Source: an uncultured Paracoccus sp.
Lineage (GTDB): Bacteria > Pseudomonadota > Alphaproteobacteria > Rhodobacterales > Rhodobacteraceae
NCBI RefSeq assembly: GCF_947496875.1
Contig: NZ_CANMEH010000009.1
Location: 95,515-159,514, forward strand
Length of the DNA stretch: 64,000 nt
Direction of reading: 5' to 3'
This document shows, piece after piece, positions 1 to 8,080 of this stretch (the first letter of the stretch is position 1; every line of letters begins with the position of its first letter). The notes under the pieces are model-generated. The model did no database searches. It was not told where the DNA came from and saw nothing but the letters and a program-made list of their open reading frames with translations. The position numbers and the translations under genes are program-made.

Positions 1-2
1 TC

Positions 3-149
3 CGCGTCAGCGTGCGCACTGTCGAGCGGTGGATCGATGAGGGGCTGCCCACGCGCAGTGTGTTCGGGACGGTCCGCTGCAATCCCCACGATGTGTCGGA
101 TTGGCTGAAGCTGAGGGGAGTCGACCTGCCTCAGGGCTGGTGGGCGTGA
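3..149 (+). CDS. Helix-turn-helix (excisionase/MerR-like) protein, C-terminal part only
   Basis: An open frame enters from the left edge and ends at TGA 147-149, giving 48 visible residues. They read as a DNA-binding helix-turn-helix of the excisionase/AlpA/MerR type: RVSVRTVERWIDEGLP, then a short wing (SVFGTVRCN) and a WL-containing helix. The start lies outside the window. It precedes two tyrosine recombinases on the same strand, so a role as excisionase or target-recognition partner is plausible but inferred. A site-specific regulator unrelated to the recombinases is the alternative. Confidence 0.55.
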   Translation, partial: RVSVRTVERWIDEGLPTRSVFGTVRCNPHDVSDWLKLRGVDLPQGWWA

Positions 150-192
150 TGCAGCAGGTCCGTCGCACAGATGCGACAGCTCTCATCGTGAC

Positions 193-215
193 ACGAGCGG
201 GAGCATTCCGCTCGT
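193..215. repeat. Perfect 8-bp inverted repeat, 7-nt spacer
   Basis: ACGAGCGG and CCGCTCGT are exact inverted copies separated by GAGCATT. The repeat lies between the helix-turn-helix fragment and the first recombinase. It could be a weak terminator (no T-run follows) or a binding site for the recombinase or its partner. The sequence alone does not decide. Confidence 0.4.
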
Positions 216-416
216 CGCACATTCGTCCCCGAACATTTATCGGCGTTATGCTTGGGGGCGATCCCGCGAAACGCGGAAAAATCGCGACAGCCTGTGCGAA
301 ACGCCCCGCCGGGCACGATCTCCTGAATGGACCAGTTTGGGTCCACGGCCCGGGCTCTGCGCCCCGCCTTTCCTCGTGAAGGCGGCCCGCAGGCCCCGAC
401 CCTGGAGTTCGGCAAT

Positions 417-2339
417 ATGCATCAAGACAGATCACTGACCAGCGCCGCGTGCGCGATGTTCCCGGCCTTCCTGGCCTGGGCCAGGGAGACTGGCGAACAA
501 CGCGACACGGTCTACGAGATCGAGAAGGTCGCCGCACGGCTCGACCTGACGGACGAGGAACTCCATCTGATCCCGGCTGACCTCGGCTATTTCGAGAAGG
601 TGATCGCGGTCTCGCCGTACGGCGCGGTGTCGCGGTCGAAGAACCTCGAGAAAGCCCGCAACCGCGGCAACTCCCGCATCCGCACCGCTCTCGGCCGGTT
701 CCTCGCGGCGCACGGACATGAGACCCCGGACGCGGGCGTTCGCGCGAGCTACGACCGGGCGATCGGTTTGATCGCTGAGAACGAGGGCTTCGTCGAGCGC
801 GGGGCGCTTTTCAGCACGGGCACCCACAAACCGTTCCTGCTTCTGCGCGCCCGCGCCCGGGCCAGTCTGCCGGATCTCGATCAGCAGGAATACGACCGGC
901 TCTGGCACGACGCGACGCCGGATAGCCGCAAGTCGCTGCGGAAATTTGCCCAGCGGGTCGCCGAGCTGCGTCGCGCGCACAACCGCTGGCCCGAACTCGC
1001 CGAGCTGCTGCCGCGGCAGGACCTCGTCGTGCCGGTTGCCTCGGGTCGGGCCCGGCGCATCGAGTGGCAGTCGCTGCCGGCGCCGTTTCGCTCGGACGCC
1101 GAGGAGGTGTTCCGCCAGACATTGCGCCAGCCCGGCGACCTCAAGAAGTGGGCGAAGGAGCAGTTGAGCCTCGGCCGATCCGCCGTCGAAGTCGACACAG
1201 AGATTGCCGCACGCGCCGGAAAGAAGAAGCGCACGCCGAAGAACATCGATTCCGCGCTCGCCGGCTACCGGCAGGCTGTGACCTGGCTGCTGCGCGAGAG
1301 CTACTCGCCCGAGTCCGGGTTCCCGGGGCTCGAGACGCTCAGCGATCTGTTCACGACCGACGCGCTGGACGCAGCCTGTGCTGCGCATATCGCACGCAGC
1401 GAGGCATCGCTCACTCTGAAGAACGCCGACGAGAGTTCGACGCTCTGGTCGCGTTTCACGAACATCACGACGATTGCCCGGCACGGCCTGCGGGATCCCG
1501 AGATCCTCGCAAGGATCGGCCTCGTGCGCATGTTCTACTCGGACCACGTGCTGTCGCCCGTCGACATGACCGCGGATGCGGAGGCGATCTGCGACCGGCT
1601 GCGCAGGTCGCCGCATCTCGCGGCCACATTCGTGAACGCCCCCGCCCGGCTCAACGCGATCGCGACCAACGAGTTCGAGGCAGCAACGACCAGCTTCGCA
1701 CTGGATCGCGCGCTGCGGCTCTCCGGCTGCGCAGCCGCCTACGCGGTGCAGGTCAGCCGGTCGCTGCGGCCGGCCAACCTGTTCATGACCCGCCGCGAGG
1801 GCGTGAATGGATGCCGGCGTAACCTCACCTGGATCGTCGATCGGGAGCATGCCGAGATCCGCTTTGTCGGCGGAGAGGTGAAGAACGGACAGACCGTGAT
1901 CGTCAATGTGCACGGCGAGGACGCCCGCGTTCTATGGGAGTGGGACCGGGTTCACCGGCCGGAACTCATGAAGATCCGCGGGATCGACTCATCGCCGTAC
2001 CTCTTCCCTGGGACCGCCGCTCCGCGGCTGCGCAAGTCGGTACTCAACCTTCCCCACGGCTGCATGTCCGTCGCGTCGATCATGGAGCTCTGGGATCTTG
2101 GTGACCGGCAGCTCGGTCTCGGGATCACGCCACATCAGTGCCGGCATGCTCTCGCGACGCTGATGCTCGCGGTCAGACCGGGCGATTTCGCAAGCGTCGC
2201 GTCGGTGCTGGCCAACACCGAACAGGTCGCGAGACGGCACTACGGGAAAGACAGCGGCGAAGCCGCGGCTGTGGCCGTTCGCGAGTCCTTGCTGGCGCAC
2301 CACCCCGACGTCTTTGCGCGCATGAAAAGGAGAACATGA
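417..2339 (+). CDS. Large tyrosine recombinase/integrase, first of a tandem pair
   Basis: Product of 640 residues. I chose ATG 417 because GGAG sits 9 nt upstream; an in-frame ATG at 327 lacks such a site. The C-terminal part carries the tyrosine recombinase signature: HQCRH with H573 and R576, and RHYGKD with the nucleophile candidate Y609. The roughly 350 residues before it are mostly charged and helical, probably arm- and core-binding DNA contacts. It is longer than typical phage integrases (350-450 residues), as in multi-recombinase elements. Its stop is one base before the next recombinase start, so the two are almost certainly translationally coupled. Substrate sites are unknown. Confidence 0.82.
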   Translation: MHQDRSLTSAACAMFPAFLAWARETGEQRDTVYEIEKVAARLDLTDEELHLIPADLGYFEKVIAVSPYGAVSRSKNLEKARNRGNSRIRTALGRFLAAHGHETPDAGVRASYDRAIGLIAENEGFVERGALFSTGTHKPFLLLRARARASLPDLDQQEYDRLWHDATPDSRKSLRKFAQRVAELRRAHNRWPELAELLPRQDLVVPVASGRARRIEWQSLPAPFRSDAEEVFRQTLRQPGDLKKWAKEQLSLGRSAVEVDTEIAARAGKKKRTPKNIDSALAGYRQAVTWLLRESYSPESGFPGLETLSDLFTTDALDAACAAHIARSEASLTLKNADESSTLWSRFTNITTIARHGLRDPEILARIGLVRMFYSDHVLSPVDMTADAEAICDRLRRSPHLAATFVNAPARLNAIATNEFEAATTSFALDRALRLSGCAAAYAVQVSRSLRPANLFMTRREGVNGCRRNLTWIVDREHAEIRFVGGEVKNGQTVIVNVHGEDARVLWEWDRVHRPELMKIRGIDSSPYLFPGTAAPRLRKSVLNLPHGCMSVASIMELWDLGDRQLGLGITPHQCRHALATLMLAVRPGDFASVASVLANTEQVARRHYGKDSGEAAAVAVRESLLAHHPDVFARMKRRT

Positions 2340-2340
2340 C

Positions 2341-3699
2341 ATGAAGTCCGACCTCAACGTTATTCTGAAGGACGCACCGGCGGCCATCCGGCGGGCGATG
2401 ATCGAGGACGCGGCCAATCTCCCGCCGGGCGCGGCGCTGGTGATGGCGCGTTTCTGGTCGGCCGTCCGTGCAGGCAACGGCAATCTCTCCATGCCTGACG
2501 CGGAGGCCTACCGAGCTGCCGCCGCTTCGGAATCCACGTTTCGATGTCTGCTGCGTGCTCTCTCGCGATACGCCCCGCAGGTGTGCACCGCGCCGGCGAG
2601 GGCCGTCAGCAACGAATGGTATGCCCAGCGGTGCAAACCGGTCGCAAAGCGGACACCGGGGGCGGAGAAGCCCGAGGGATCGACGTGGCCCGATGCCTGG
2701 CGACGGATGAAGCCGGGACTCGATGCGGCCCCTGTCAAGTGCAGAACCCGCCAGCGCTATGTCGCAAGCATCGACCGCTGCGCGACCGTTGTCGCGGAGG
2801 GCCTCGCATCTGAGCTGCACGGGTTTCTGGCCGCGTGCGAGCTCTCAGAGGCGTTCCTGTTCCATCCCGACAAGACTCGACGCGTGAAGCCCGTCACGGC
2901 GGCGAACTACATCGAGGGGCTGATTGCCTTGGGCGCAAGGGGCGGAGTCGCGGAGGAAAGCCTGACCGCCATGCGGGTTATCCAACGCGACCTTCGGGAG
3001 CAGGCCACGTTGGCGGAGAAGAACAAGCATGAAAGGCTGTCCGGATTGATGGAGCGCGGAGGTTATGGGCACGTTGCCGACCGGATCGGAGAACTCCGGG
3101 CACGCGCCCATAGGCTGCCGGCGCACAGTGCGGCCCGCCGCCGATACATGCAGCAGGCCGTCGTCTGCGCCATCATTATCAACAAGCCGCCGCGAAGGGG
3201 CGATCTCGTGGCGTGGCGAATCGGCGAGCAACTTGTCCGTGAAATCGACGGCACCTGGCGCGCAGAATGGGAGCAGGAGAAGACGGGGGCCGTTACGGAA
3301 ACAGGCGCGATCTGGCCCGAAATCTGCGAAATCCTCGATGAGTGGATTCTCGAGGGGCGTCCCGACCGGCTGATCCATGTTCGCTACCAGGAACTGGTCG
3401 GGTCCAACTGGCTGACGCTCGACCAGAGCGAGCCGTATCGAAACCTGCCGAGCGAACTGACGAGGTCGGCGATCGGTGTGCCGTCCCACGACCTGCGGAC
3501 CCTCGCCGCGGACTATATGCGACGTCATGATCCTTCTCACGCCGCGGATGTCATCGCTACGCATCTTGGACATCGCACCCGAAAGGCCGGCGAGGCCTAT
3601 CGCGCCGACTGCGAAGGGGCGGCGGCGCAGGCGATCTGGCAAGCGGCGCGGGCCACCATTGCGGCGCAGTCGGCAGCAGCAACCGGCAAGCGCGCGTAG
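2341..3699 (+). CDS. Tyrosine recombinase/integrase, second of a tandem pair
   Basis: Product of 452 residues. Catalytic elements are visible in order: an Arg-I candidate in NKPPRRGDLVAWRI, a beta-hairpin lysine candidate in EKTGA, SHDLR (H383, R386), THLGH (H408) and EAYR (Y420). The domain therefore looks complete. It begins one base after the stop of the upstream recombinase, implying co-translation. Paired or triple tyrosine recombinases that act together are known from Tn554-type and RIT elements. Here only two are seen, preceded by a helix-turn-helix fragment. The insertion specificity cannot be read from the sequence. Confidence 0.87.
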   Translation: MKSDLNVILKDAPAAIRRAMIEDAANLPPGAALVMARFWSAVRAGNGNLSMPDAEAYRAAAASESTFRCLLRALSRYAPQVCTAPARAVSNEWYAQRCKPVAKRTPGAEKPEGSTWPDAWRRMKPGLDAAPVKCRTRQRYVASIDRCATVVAEGLASELHGFLAACELSEAFLFHPDKTRRVKPVTAANYIEGLIALGARGGVAEESLTAMRVIQRDLREQATLAEKNKHERLSGLMERGGYGHVADRIGELRARAHRLPAHSAARRRYMQQAVVCAIIINKPPRRGDLVAWRIGEQLVREIDGTWRAEWEQEKTGAVTETGAIWPEICEILDEWILEGRPDRLIHVRYQELVGSNWLTLDQSEPYRNLPSELTRSAIGVPSHDLRTLAADYMRRHDPSHAADVIATHLGHRTRKAGEAYRADCEGAAAQAIWQAARATIAAQSAAATGKRA

Positions 3700-3888
3700 C
3701 GGGGCCTCGTGGCAACGCACAGCGTCAGCATTCTCGGTGGCTGACATCCCAGAGGACGTGGGGAAAGCGATGGGCCTGATCGCTCACAGCCCCCCTGCGG
3801 AAGCGTTTCGCAGGACCTTGGGCAAGGGGCTCCAGGATCACCCGCCGGCGACGGCAGGCGGCGCTGCGGCAAGAAGCGCGGCCATTGA

Positions 3889-4890
3889 TCAGGCGTCCGG
3901 CGCGGACCGCACGGGGTGAAGCGGCGTACCATCGCGCTCAAATGTCGAGATGTTGGCGATGGTTGTTTCGGCGATGGCGGTCAGGGCCTCCTCGGTGAAG
4001 AAGCCCTGGTGCCCGGTGATCAGCACGTTCGGAAAGGTCAGGAGGCGCGCGAATACGTCATCGGGGATGCCACTGCCGGAAAGATCCTGGAAGAAGAGGT
4101 CGGCTTCCTCTTCGTAGACGTCCAGCCCAACGCTGCCGATCGCACCGCTCTTCAGACCATCGATCAGTGCCCTGGTATCGACCACCGCGCCGCGGCTGGT
4201 GTTGATCAGCATGACCCCGCGCTTCATCCTTGCCACGGCGGTCGCATTGATCAGGTGACGCGTCGCAGGGGTCAGCGGGCATTGCAGCGTGATGACGTCG
4301 CTCGAGGCGAACAACTCGTCGAGAGAAACATAGCGGGCCCCCATTGCGCCGCAGGCCGGGTTCTCGTTCGGATCGTGTGCAAGCACATGGCAGCCGAAGC
4401 CCGTCAGGATGCGGACCACGACCTCGCCGATCTGGCCAGTCCCGACGACACCCACGGTTTTTCCATGCAGGTCAAAGCCGAGAAGGCCGTCCAGCGCGAA
4501 GTTGCCCTCGCGCACGCGGTTGTAAGCGCGGTGGGTCTTGCGGTTCAGCGTCAGGATCAGGGCAAGCGTGTGCTCGGCTACCGCGTGCGGGGAATAGGCC
4601 GGCACCCGCGCCACGCAGATGCCGGCGGCCTCGGCCGCAAGCAGATCGACGTGGTTGAACCCCGCCGAGCGCAGCGCGATCAGCTTTACCCCCGCATCCG
4701 ACAGGACCGAGATCACCTTTTCTCCGAGGTCGTCGTTCACGAAGGCGCAAACGGCGTTGGACCCGGCCGCAAGCAACGCCGTCTCGGGCGTGAGGCGGGC
4801 GCCGAAGAACATGAGGTCATGGGCGCCGGCACTTGCCTGTTCAAGGAACTTCGCATCGTAGGGCTGGGTGCTGAAGACTGCGATCCGCAT
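3889..4890 (-). CDS. D-2-hydroxyacid dehydrogenase (LdhA-type D-lactate dehydrogenase)
   Basis: Product of 333 residues. The start [12 protein letters not shown] has AGGAG 9 nt upstream; a longer frame upstream has no family similarity. The nucleotide-binding motif GVVGTGQIG and the catalytic triad motifs are present: [12 protein letters not shown] (Arg), DVYEEEAD (Glu) and [13 protein letters not shown] (His). The N-terminal [11 protein letters not shown] and the HQGFFT block are typical of the fermentative D-lactate dehydrogenase branch, which reduces pyruvate to D-lactate with NADH in the cytoplasm. It stands alone, convergent with the recombinase pair, so it may be cargo of the element or flanking chromosome. 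Confidence 0.88.
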   Translation of the reverse strand: MRIAVFSTQPYDAKFLEQASAGAHDLMFFGARLTPETALLAAGSNAVCAFVNDDLGEKVISVLSDAGVKLIALRSAGFNHVDLLAAEAAGICVARVPAYSPHAVAEHTLALILTLNRKTHRAYNRVREGNFALDGLLGFDLHGKTVGVVGTGQIGEVVVRILTGFGCHVLAHDPNENPACGAMGARYVSLDELFASSDVITLQCPLTPATRHLINATAVARMKRGVMLINTSRGAVVDTRALIDGLKSGAIGSVGLDVYEEEADLFFQDLSGSGIPDDVFARLLTFPNVLITGHQGFFTEEALTAIAETTIANISTFERDGTPLHPVRSAPDA

Positions 4891-5291
4891 TCGAGGCGCT
4901 CCTGCAGGCCGGCCTGGTGGATGCATGGCGCTCGCGACTACGCGCAAAGCACCCTCGAAGGCTACACCCCCGCCCATTCGCATCGCAAGCGAACCGGCTC
5001 GTGTGCTGCCCGTTGAGCCGAGGAGATCGGTCGATGCGGTTTGCGGCGGAAAAGCGCGGATGAAGGGATTTTGGGTGAGCCGCGAGATTCCTCTTTTGGG
5101 CGAGGTAGCGACCCGGTTTCCGCGAGGGAGGTGAGAGGGAGATGTTGATGCGGCGTCTCCCGCCTGCTGTCCGTTCCACCTCCTCGGGGCGAGAGGCGGA
5201 TCGGACAACAGCCGCGAGGCGCCGATGTGAGGAAGGACAGCTCGGGAGCGACTTGACCCGGCCCGAGTGCCGGAAACTTAGGAGAACGATC
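4891..5291. other. Intergenic stretch, no gene seen
   Basis: About 400 bp between the divergent dehydrogenase and the first small accessory gene. No frame on either strand reads as a protein. It ends with a clear ribosome binding site (AGGAG, 7 nt before ATG 5292). It should hold promoters for both neighbours, but I see no convincing -35/-10 pair. Confidence 0.5.
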
Positions 5292-5731
5292 ATGTTCGAC
5301 AGATTCGCTCCAGCTTCGCAGAACTCGCAACCGATGCCACAGCGCCCTTGCGGGCGCTCGTTGCGCAGCGCGACTATGCACTGATCAATTTCGCCTCGTT
5401 GCTGGCGGGGCCACGCGGGGCGCGCTTGGCCGCCGCGATCGCCGATGAGGTCCCGCGAGCCCCCGTGATCACGCGGCGCCAGCATCGCCTTTTGCTGGAG
5501 CTTCTCGACATCCTGTCGCTCGAGCATGTCGACAATCCCGATCGCGACGAGTGTCACCACTTCGCGCGCATCGATCCCGCCGACCCGGTCGTCGAGGAGA
5601 TATGTCTGCCGACCGATGAGCTGCACGAGGCTCGCCGACCCGGCACGGCCAGAAACGTCCACGAGCTCGGGTCCCGTCGCGCCCGGTTCAGAACCGCCCC
5701 ACGGCACCGAATGGCGGACATCACCTCCTGA
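5292..5731 (+). pseudogene. Small accessory protein, frameshifted (DPxDP family member 1)
   Basis: ATG 5292 has a strong AGGAG 7 nt upstream but its frame stops after 30 residues (5384). A coherent protein continues in the adjacent frame from about 5297: RQIRSSFAELATDATAP, then RDYALINFASLLAG, a Leu-rich helix, FARIDPADPVVEEIC and TDELHEA, ending at 5731. Adding one base after ATGTTC would join start and body, so a one-base deletion (or a sequencing error) near 5297 is likely. The last 30 residues also look out of frame, since the neighbouring frame reads RLADPARPETSTSS. Architecture resembles the next two small genes. Function unknown. Confidence 0.5.
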
Positions 5732-6015
5732 TCCGAATGCGTGCACGGGCATCGAAGAGCCGTTGCCCGGCTGAACCCGGGAGCAGTCCCTCGTCGTGGA
5801 TCTGTCGGAGTCGCGCTCTTTCATGAGAGCGCGATCCGTCCGACCCCGACGGTGACCTGACAAGGACAAGGGAGGAATACGCCCTCTGGCGACGCGAGCC
5901 GGAAGGACCGGTCGAGATCCATGCCGGCCAGGGCAGAAGAAGAAAATCGACCCACACGAGAGCGTCTTGACGCGGTCCATCCCGGGCCGCGCATCCCCAG
6001 AAAAGGAAACGGCGG

Positions 6016-6405
6016 ATGCACCACCCTGCTCTCATTAGAAGACACATTGCCGCGGCTCGCCGCGTCGACGAGTTCATCACCTGGCTCGCTGGCTCCGGCG
6101 ACGAGCTCGTGGATGCGGCCCTGCTGCTGGGCGGCTCGACGTGGGGCCGCGTGGCGGCCAACGTCGTCGCCCGGGCAAGCCAGGGCCACGACCCGTCCGA
6201 CCTGCTGCCGCAGCTGCGCCGGCTTCGTCGCCTGCTTCAGCTCGAACTCGCCGCGGATCTCGCCAGCGAAGAAGCCGAGCGGTTCATGGCGCTCGATCCG
6301 GATGATCCCCGGGCCGACAGCGCCCGGATCTGTGCGGAGGCACTCGATCACGGCATCCGCGCGCTCGAGCTCGTGCGCCCTGTTCTCGGGAGGGAGGCGG
6401 CATGA
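6016..6405 (+). CDS. Small helical protein of unknown function (DPxDP family member 2)
   Basis: Product of 129 residues from ATG 6016, with GGAAA/GGCGG purine-rich sequence upstream. It looks all-helical and Leu/Ala/Arg-rich, with no signal peptide or membrane segment. A central LRRLRRLLQLEL helix is followed by AERFMALDPDDP and then ICAEALDHGIRAL. The same order (Leu-rich helix, hydrophobic-DPxDP, Cys-containing helix) occurs in the broken gene before it and the gene after it. It overlaps the next start in an ATGA junction, so the two are co-translated. I do not recognise the family. A structural or regulatory role on the mobile island is a guess. Confidence 0.6.
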   Translation: MHHPALIRRHIAAARRVDEFITWLAGSGDELVDAALLLGGSTWGRVAANVVARASQGHDPSDLLPQLRRLRRLLQLELAADLASEEAERFMALDPDDPRADSARICAEALDHGIRALELVRPVLGREAA

Positions 6406-6794
6406 TGAGCGATCACCTCGACCGAAAAGGGCGCCATCTCGCGCATGCGCGCGCTCATGCCCTCGATGCCGCGCGTCTGCTTCGGCTGCTGGCCTTCCAG
6501 TCCCACCCCCGGGCCCCGGTCTTCATGCCCGGCATCTCGACCTACGCCGATATGCTCGACCCCGACGCGCCGGATGAGCGGCGCCTCGCAGCCTGCCACC
6601 GCTACCTCGAGCCGGTGCAGCGAGCGGCCACGCGAGAGCAGCTCAGCATCCACGCGGAGCGGCCATCCGAGTTCCGCAACCCTTACGGACTCGAACTCCA
6701 GACGACACAGCGCGGCTACCTCCTGGAGCTGTGCCACCGTCATCTCGGCAAGGCTGTCCTCGCGTTCCTGGCCGCGGGCGTGGATCTGCGGTAG
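6402..6794 (+). CDS. Small helical protein of unknown function (DPxDP family member 3)
   Basis: Product of 130 residues, starting at the ATGA overlap with the preceding gene. Visible: a His/Arg-rich N-terminus, ARLLRLLAFQ, then YADMLDPDAPDERRLAACHRYLEPV, matching the hydrophobic-DPxDP-then-Cys-helix layout of its two neighbours. The C-terminal half (RNPYGLELQTTQRGYLLELCHRHLGKAV) has no counterpart in the others. Probably cytoplasmic. No function can be assigned. A stem-loop 24 nt past the stop may end the transcript. Confidence 0.6.
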   Translation: MMSDHLDRKGRHLAHARAHALDAARLLRLLAFQSHPRAPVFMPGISTYADMLDPDAPDERRLAACHRYLEPVQRAATREQLSIHAERPSEFRNPYGLELQTTQRGYLLELCHRHLGKAVLAFLAAGVDLR

Positions 6795-6817
6795 CCAGGC
6801 CCGAGTGTGAACGATCT

Positions 6818-6840
6818 GGCGGCCCTTCTGCGGGGCCGCC
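6818..6840 (+). terminator. Stem-loop after the small-protein pair
   Basis: GGCGGCCC and GGGCCGCC form a perfect 8-bp stem around a 7-nt loop, 24 nt after the stop of the upstream gene. No T-tract follows, so it may be a weak or factor-assisted terminator. Confidence 0.45.
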
Positions 6841-7080
6841 AACGCTGTCACTGCTATGACCACCTCCGGCCACCAAGGACGTCACGTGGATCCGAGCCGG
6901 TGGAGGGGTCCGAAGCCGTGCGGATGAAGCTGCGTGTGGTTCGCCGATCTGCTGCGCACGGGCATCAAGTTGACACCTACCCCCCGGCAACAGTGCCGCG
7001 GGTTCCTGGACCAGCAACGCGAGGCCTGTCGATTTACCACGACAGCGGGTTGAGTTTGCCTCCTGCCGCTCGACGCGTTC

Positions 7081-7383
7081 ATGATGTGTACTCCGATGAG
7101 TGGAGTCGTTCCTGTGTTTTCTCGTGTCTTGTCCGCTCTGCGGGCGCGTCGGACAGCCATGCTCGAAGCAGAAGCACTGGTCATCAGCTACGGCCCACAT
7201 AGCGTGGCGCTCGCACGTGAGTTGGCGTCCGATCCACGGGCACCGGGCGGACGGCGGGCGCATTATGGTCGCGTGGCGCGGATCGCAAGGCGCCGCCACG
7301 AATTCCTGACCAGTCTGGACACCGGCACGAAGTACGACGTCGTCAACCAATGGCGCAGCCGACGTGGGGCGATGAACCTGTGA
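7081..7383 (+). CDS. Hypothetical basic protein upstream of the nuclease gene
   Basis: Product of up to 100 residues; ATG 7081, 7084 and 7096, or ATG 7159, are possible starts. The body is Arg/Ala-rich with AEALVISYG, ALARELASD, HYGRVARIARRRHEFL and KYDVVNQWRSRRG, suggesting a small nucleic-acid-binding helical protein. Its stop TGA overlaps the next ATG (TGATG at 7381-7385), which favours it being translated. No family recognised. Confidence 0.42.
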   Translation: MMCTPMSGVVPVFSRVLSALRARRTAMLEAEALVISYGPHSVALARELASDPRAPGGRRAHYGRVARIARRRHEFLTSLDTGTKYDVVNQWRSRRGAMNL

Positions 7384-7862
7384 TGCCGCGGCGACCCCGA
7401 GCTCGCCACCGGCGGCGCAGGCTCCTGCCCAGAGCATCAACGCCCGTGCTGATTGCTGTCCTCGCCGCCTGCGTCGGGTATTCCAATCTCCCGCGTTCCC
7501 CCGACAGGCATGTGGTTACCAGTCAGGAAACGGTCAGCCGATCCGGCACGCTGGGCGGTCGGGTCACCCGCGTAGTCGACGGCGATACATTCCGGATTGA
7601 TACGATCGGCACACCGATCCGCGTCTGGGGCCTCGATGCTCCCGAAGTGGACCAGCGGGGCGGCTCACAGGCGACGGCCGCCCTCAGCCGGATGATTGCG
7701 GGTCGGAACCTCAGCTGCCGGCAGCATGACATCGACCAGTACGGGCGAGTTGTCGGACAATGCTTCCTGCCAGACGGGCGCGACATTACGGCGGCTATGA
7801 TCGCAAGCGGGACAGCCAACGAGTACTGCCGATACTCCCGCGATCACTACGGCACCTGCTGA
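7383..7862 (+). CDS. Thermonuclease (SNase-like) family protein
   Basis: Product of 159 residues from the coupled ATG 7383; an upstream in-frame ATG at 7350 is possible. After a basic N-terminus and one hydrophobic segment (PVLIAVLAACVGY, a membrane anchor or lipoprotein-like signal) comes an SNase fold: RVTRVVDGDTFRI, GTPIRVWGLDAPEVDQ, then QYGRVVGQC and a C-terminal GTANEYCRYSRDHYGTC. VDGDTFRI, the RVWGLDAPE block and DQYGRVV correspond to conserved family blocks around the active site. It probably acts outside the cytoplasmic membrane as a small nuclease. It is short but looks complete. Confidence 0.78.
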   Translation: MPRRPRARHRRRRLLPRASTPVLIAVLAACVGYSNLPRSPDRHVVTSQETVSRSGTLGGRVTRVVDGDTFRIDTIGTPIRVWGLDAPEVDQRGGSQATAALSRMIAGRNLSCRQHDIDQYGRVVGQCFLPDGRDITAAMIASGTANEYCRYSRDHYGTC

Positions 7863-8080
7863 CGCCCCCACCGAGCGGGTCGGCCTTGGCATGGTGCAGC
7901 ACTTACAGCCCGGAGTGGATCCAGGAGAGCGAGACATGGATGTGCAGAGGGCGGAAGTCGCCGCACTCCGGTGATAACCGGGCCTACGAGCGAAGACGCA
8001 CCCCCACGCTGCCTCAAGGGTGTTCAAATCGAAAAGCTGAGATCATACCTGCGATAAGTTCAAGACCGGGGCTGGCCACA

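Noticed and set aside
5348..5731. Independent gene starting at TTG 5348
   Set aside because: No ribosome site precedes TTG 5348. The strong one belongs to ATG 5292, and family-like sequence extends upstream of 5348 in the same frame, so a frameshifted gene fits better.
6807..7202. Plus-strand frame (GTG start) after the small-protein pair
   Set aside because: It begins inside a terminator-like stem, has no motif, and overlaps the better-supported frame that is coupled to the nuclease gene.
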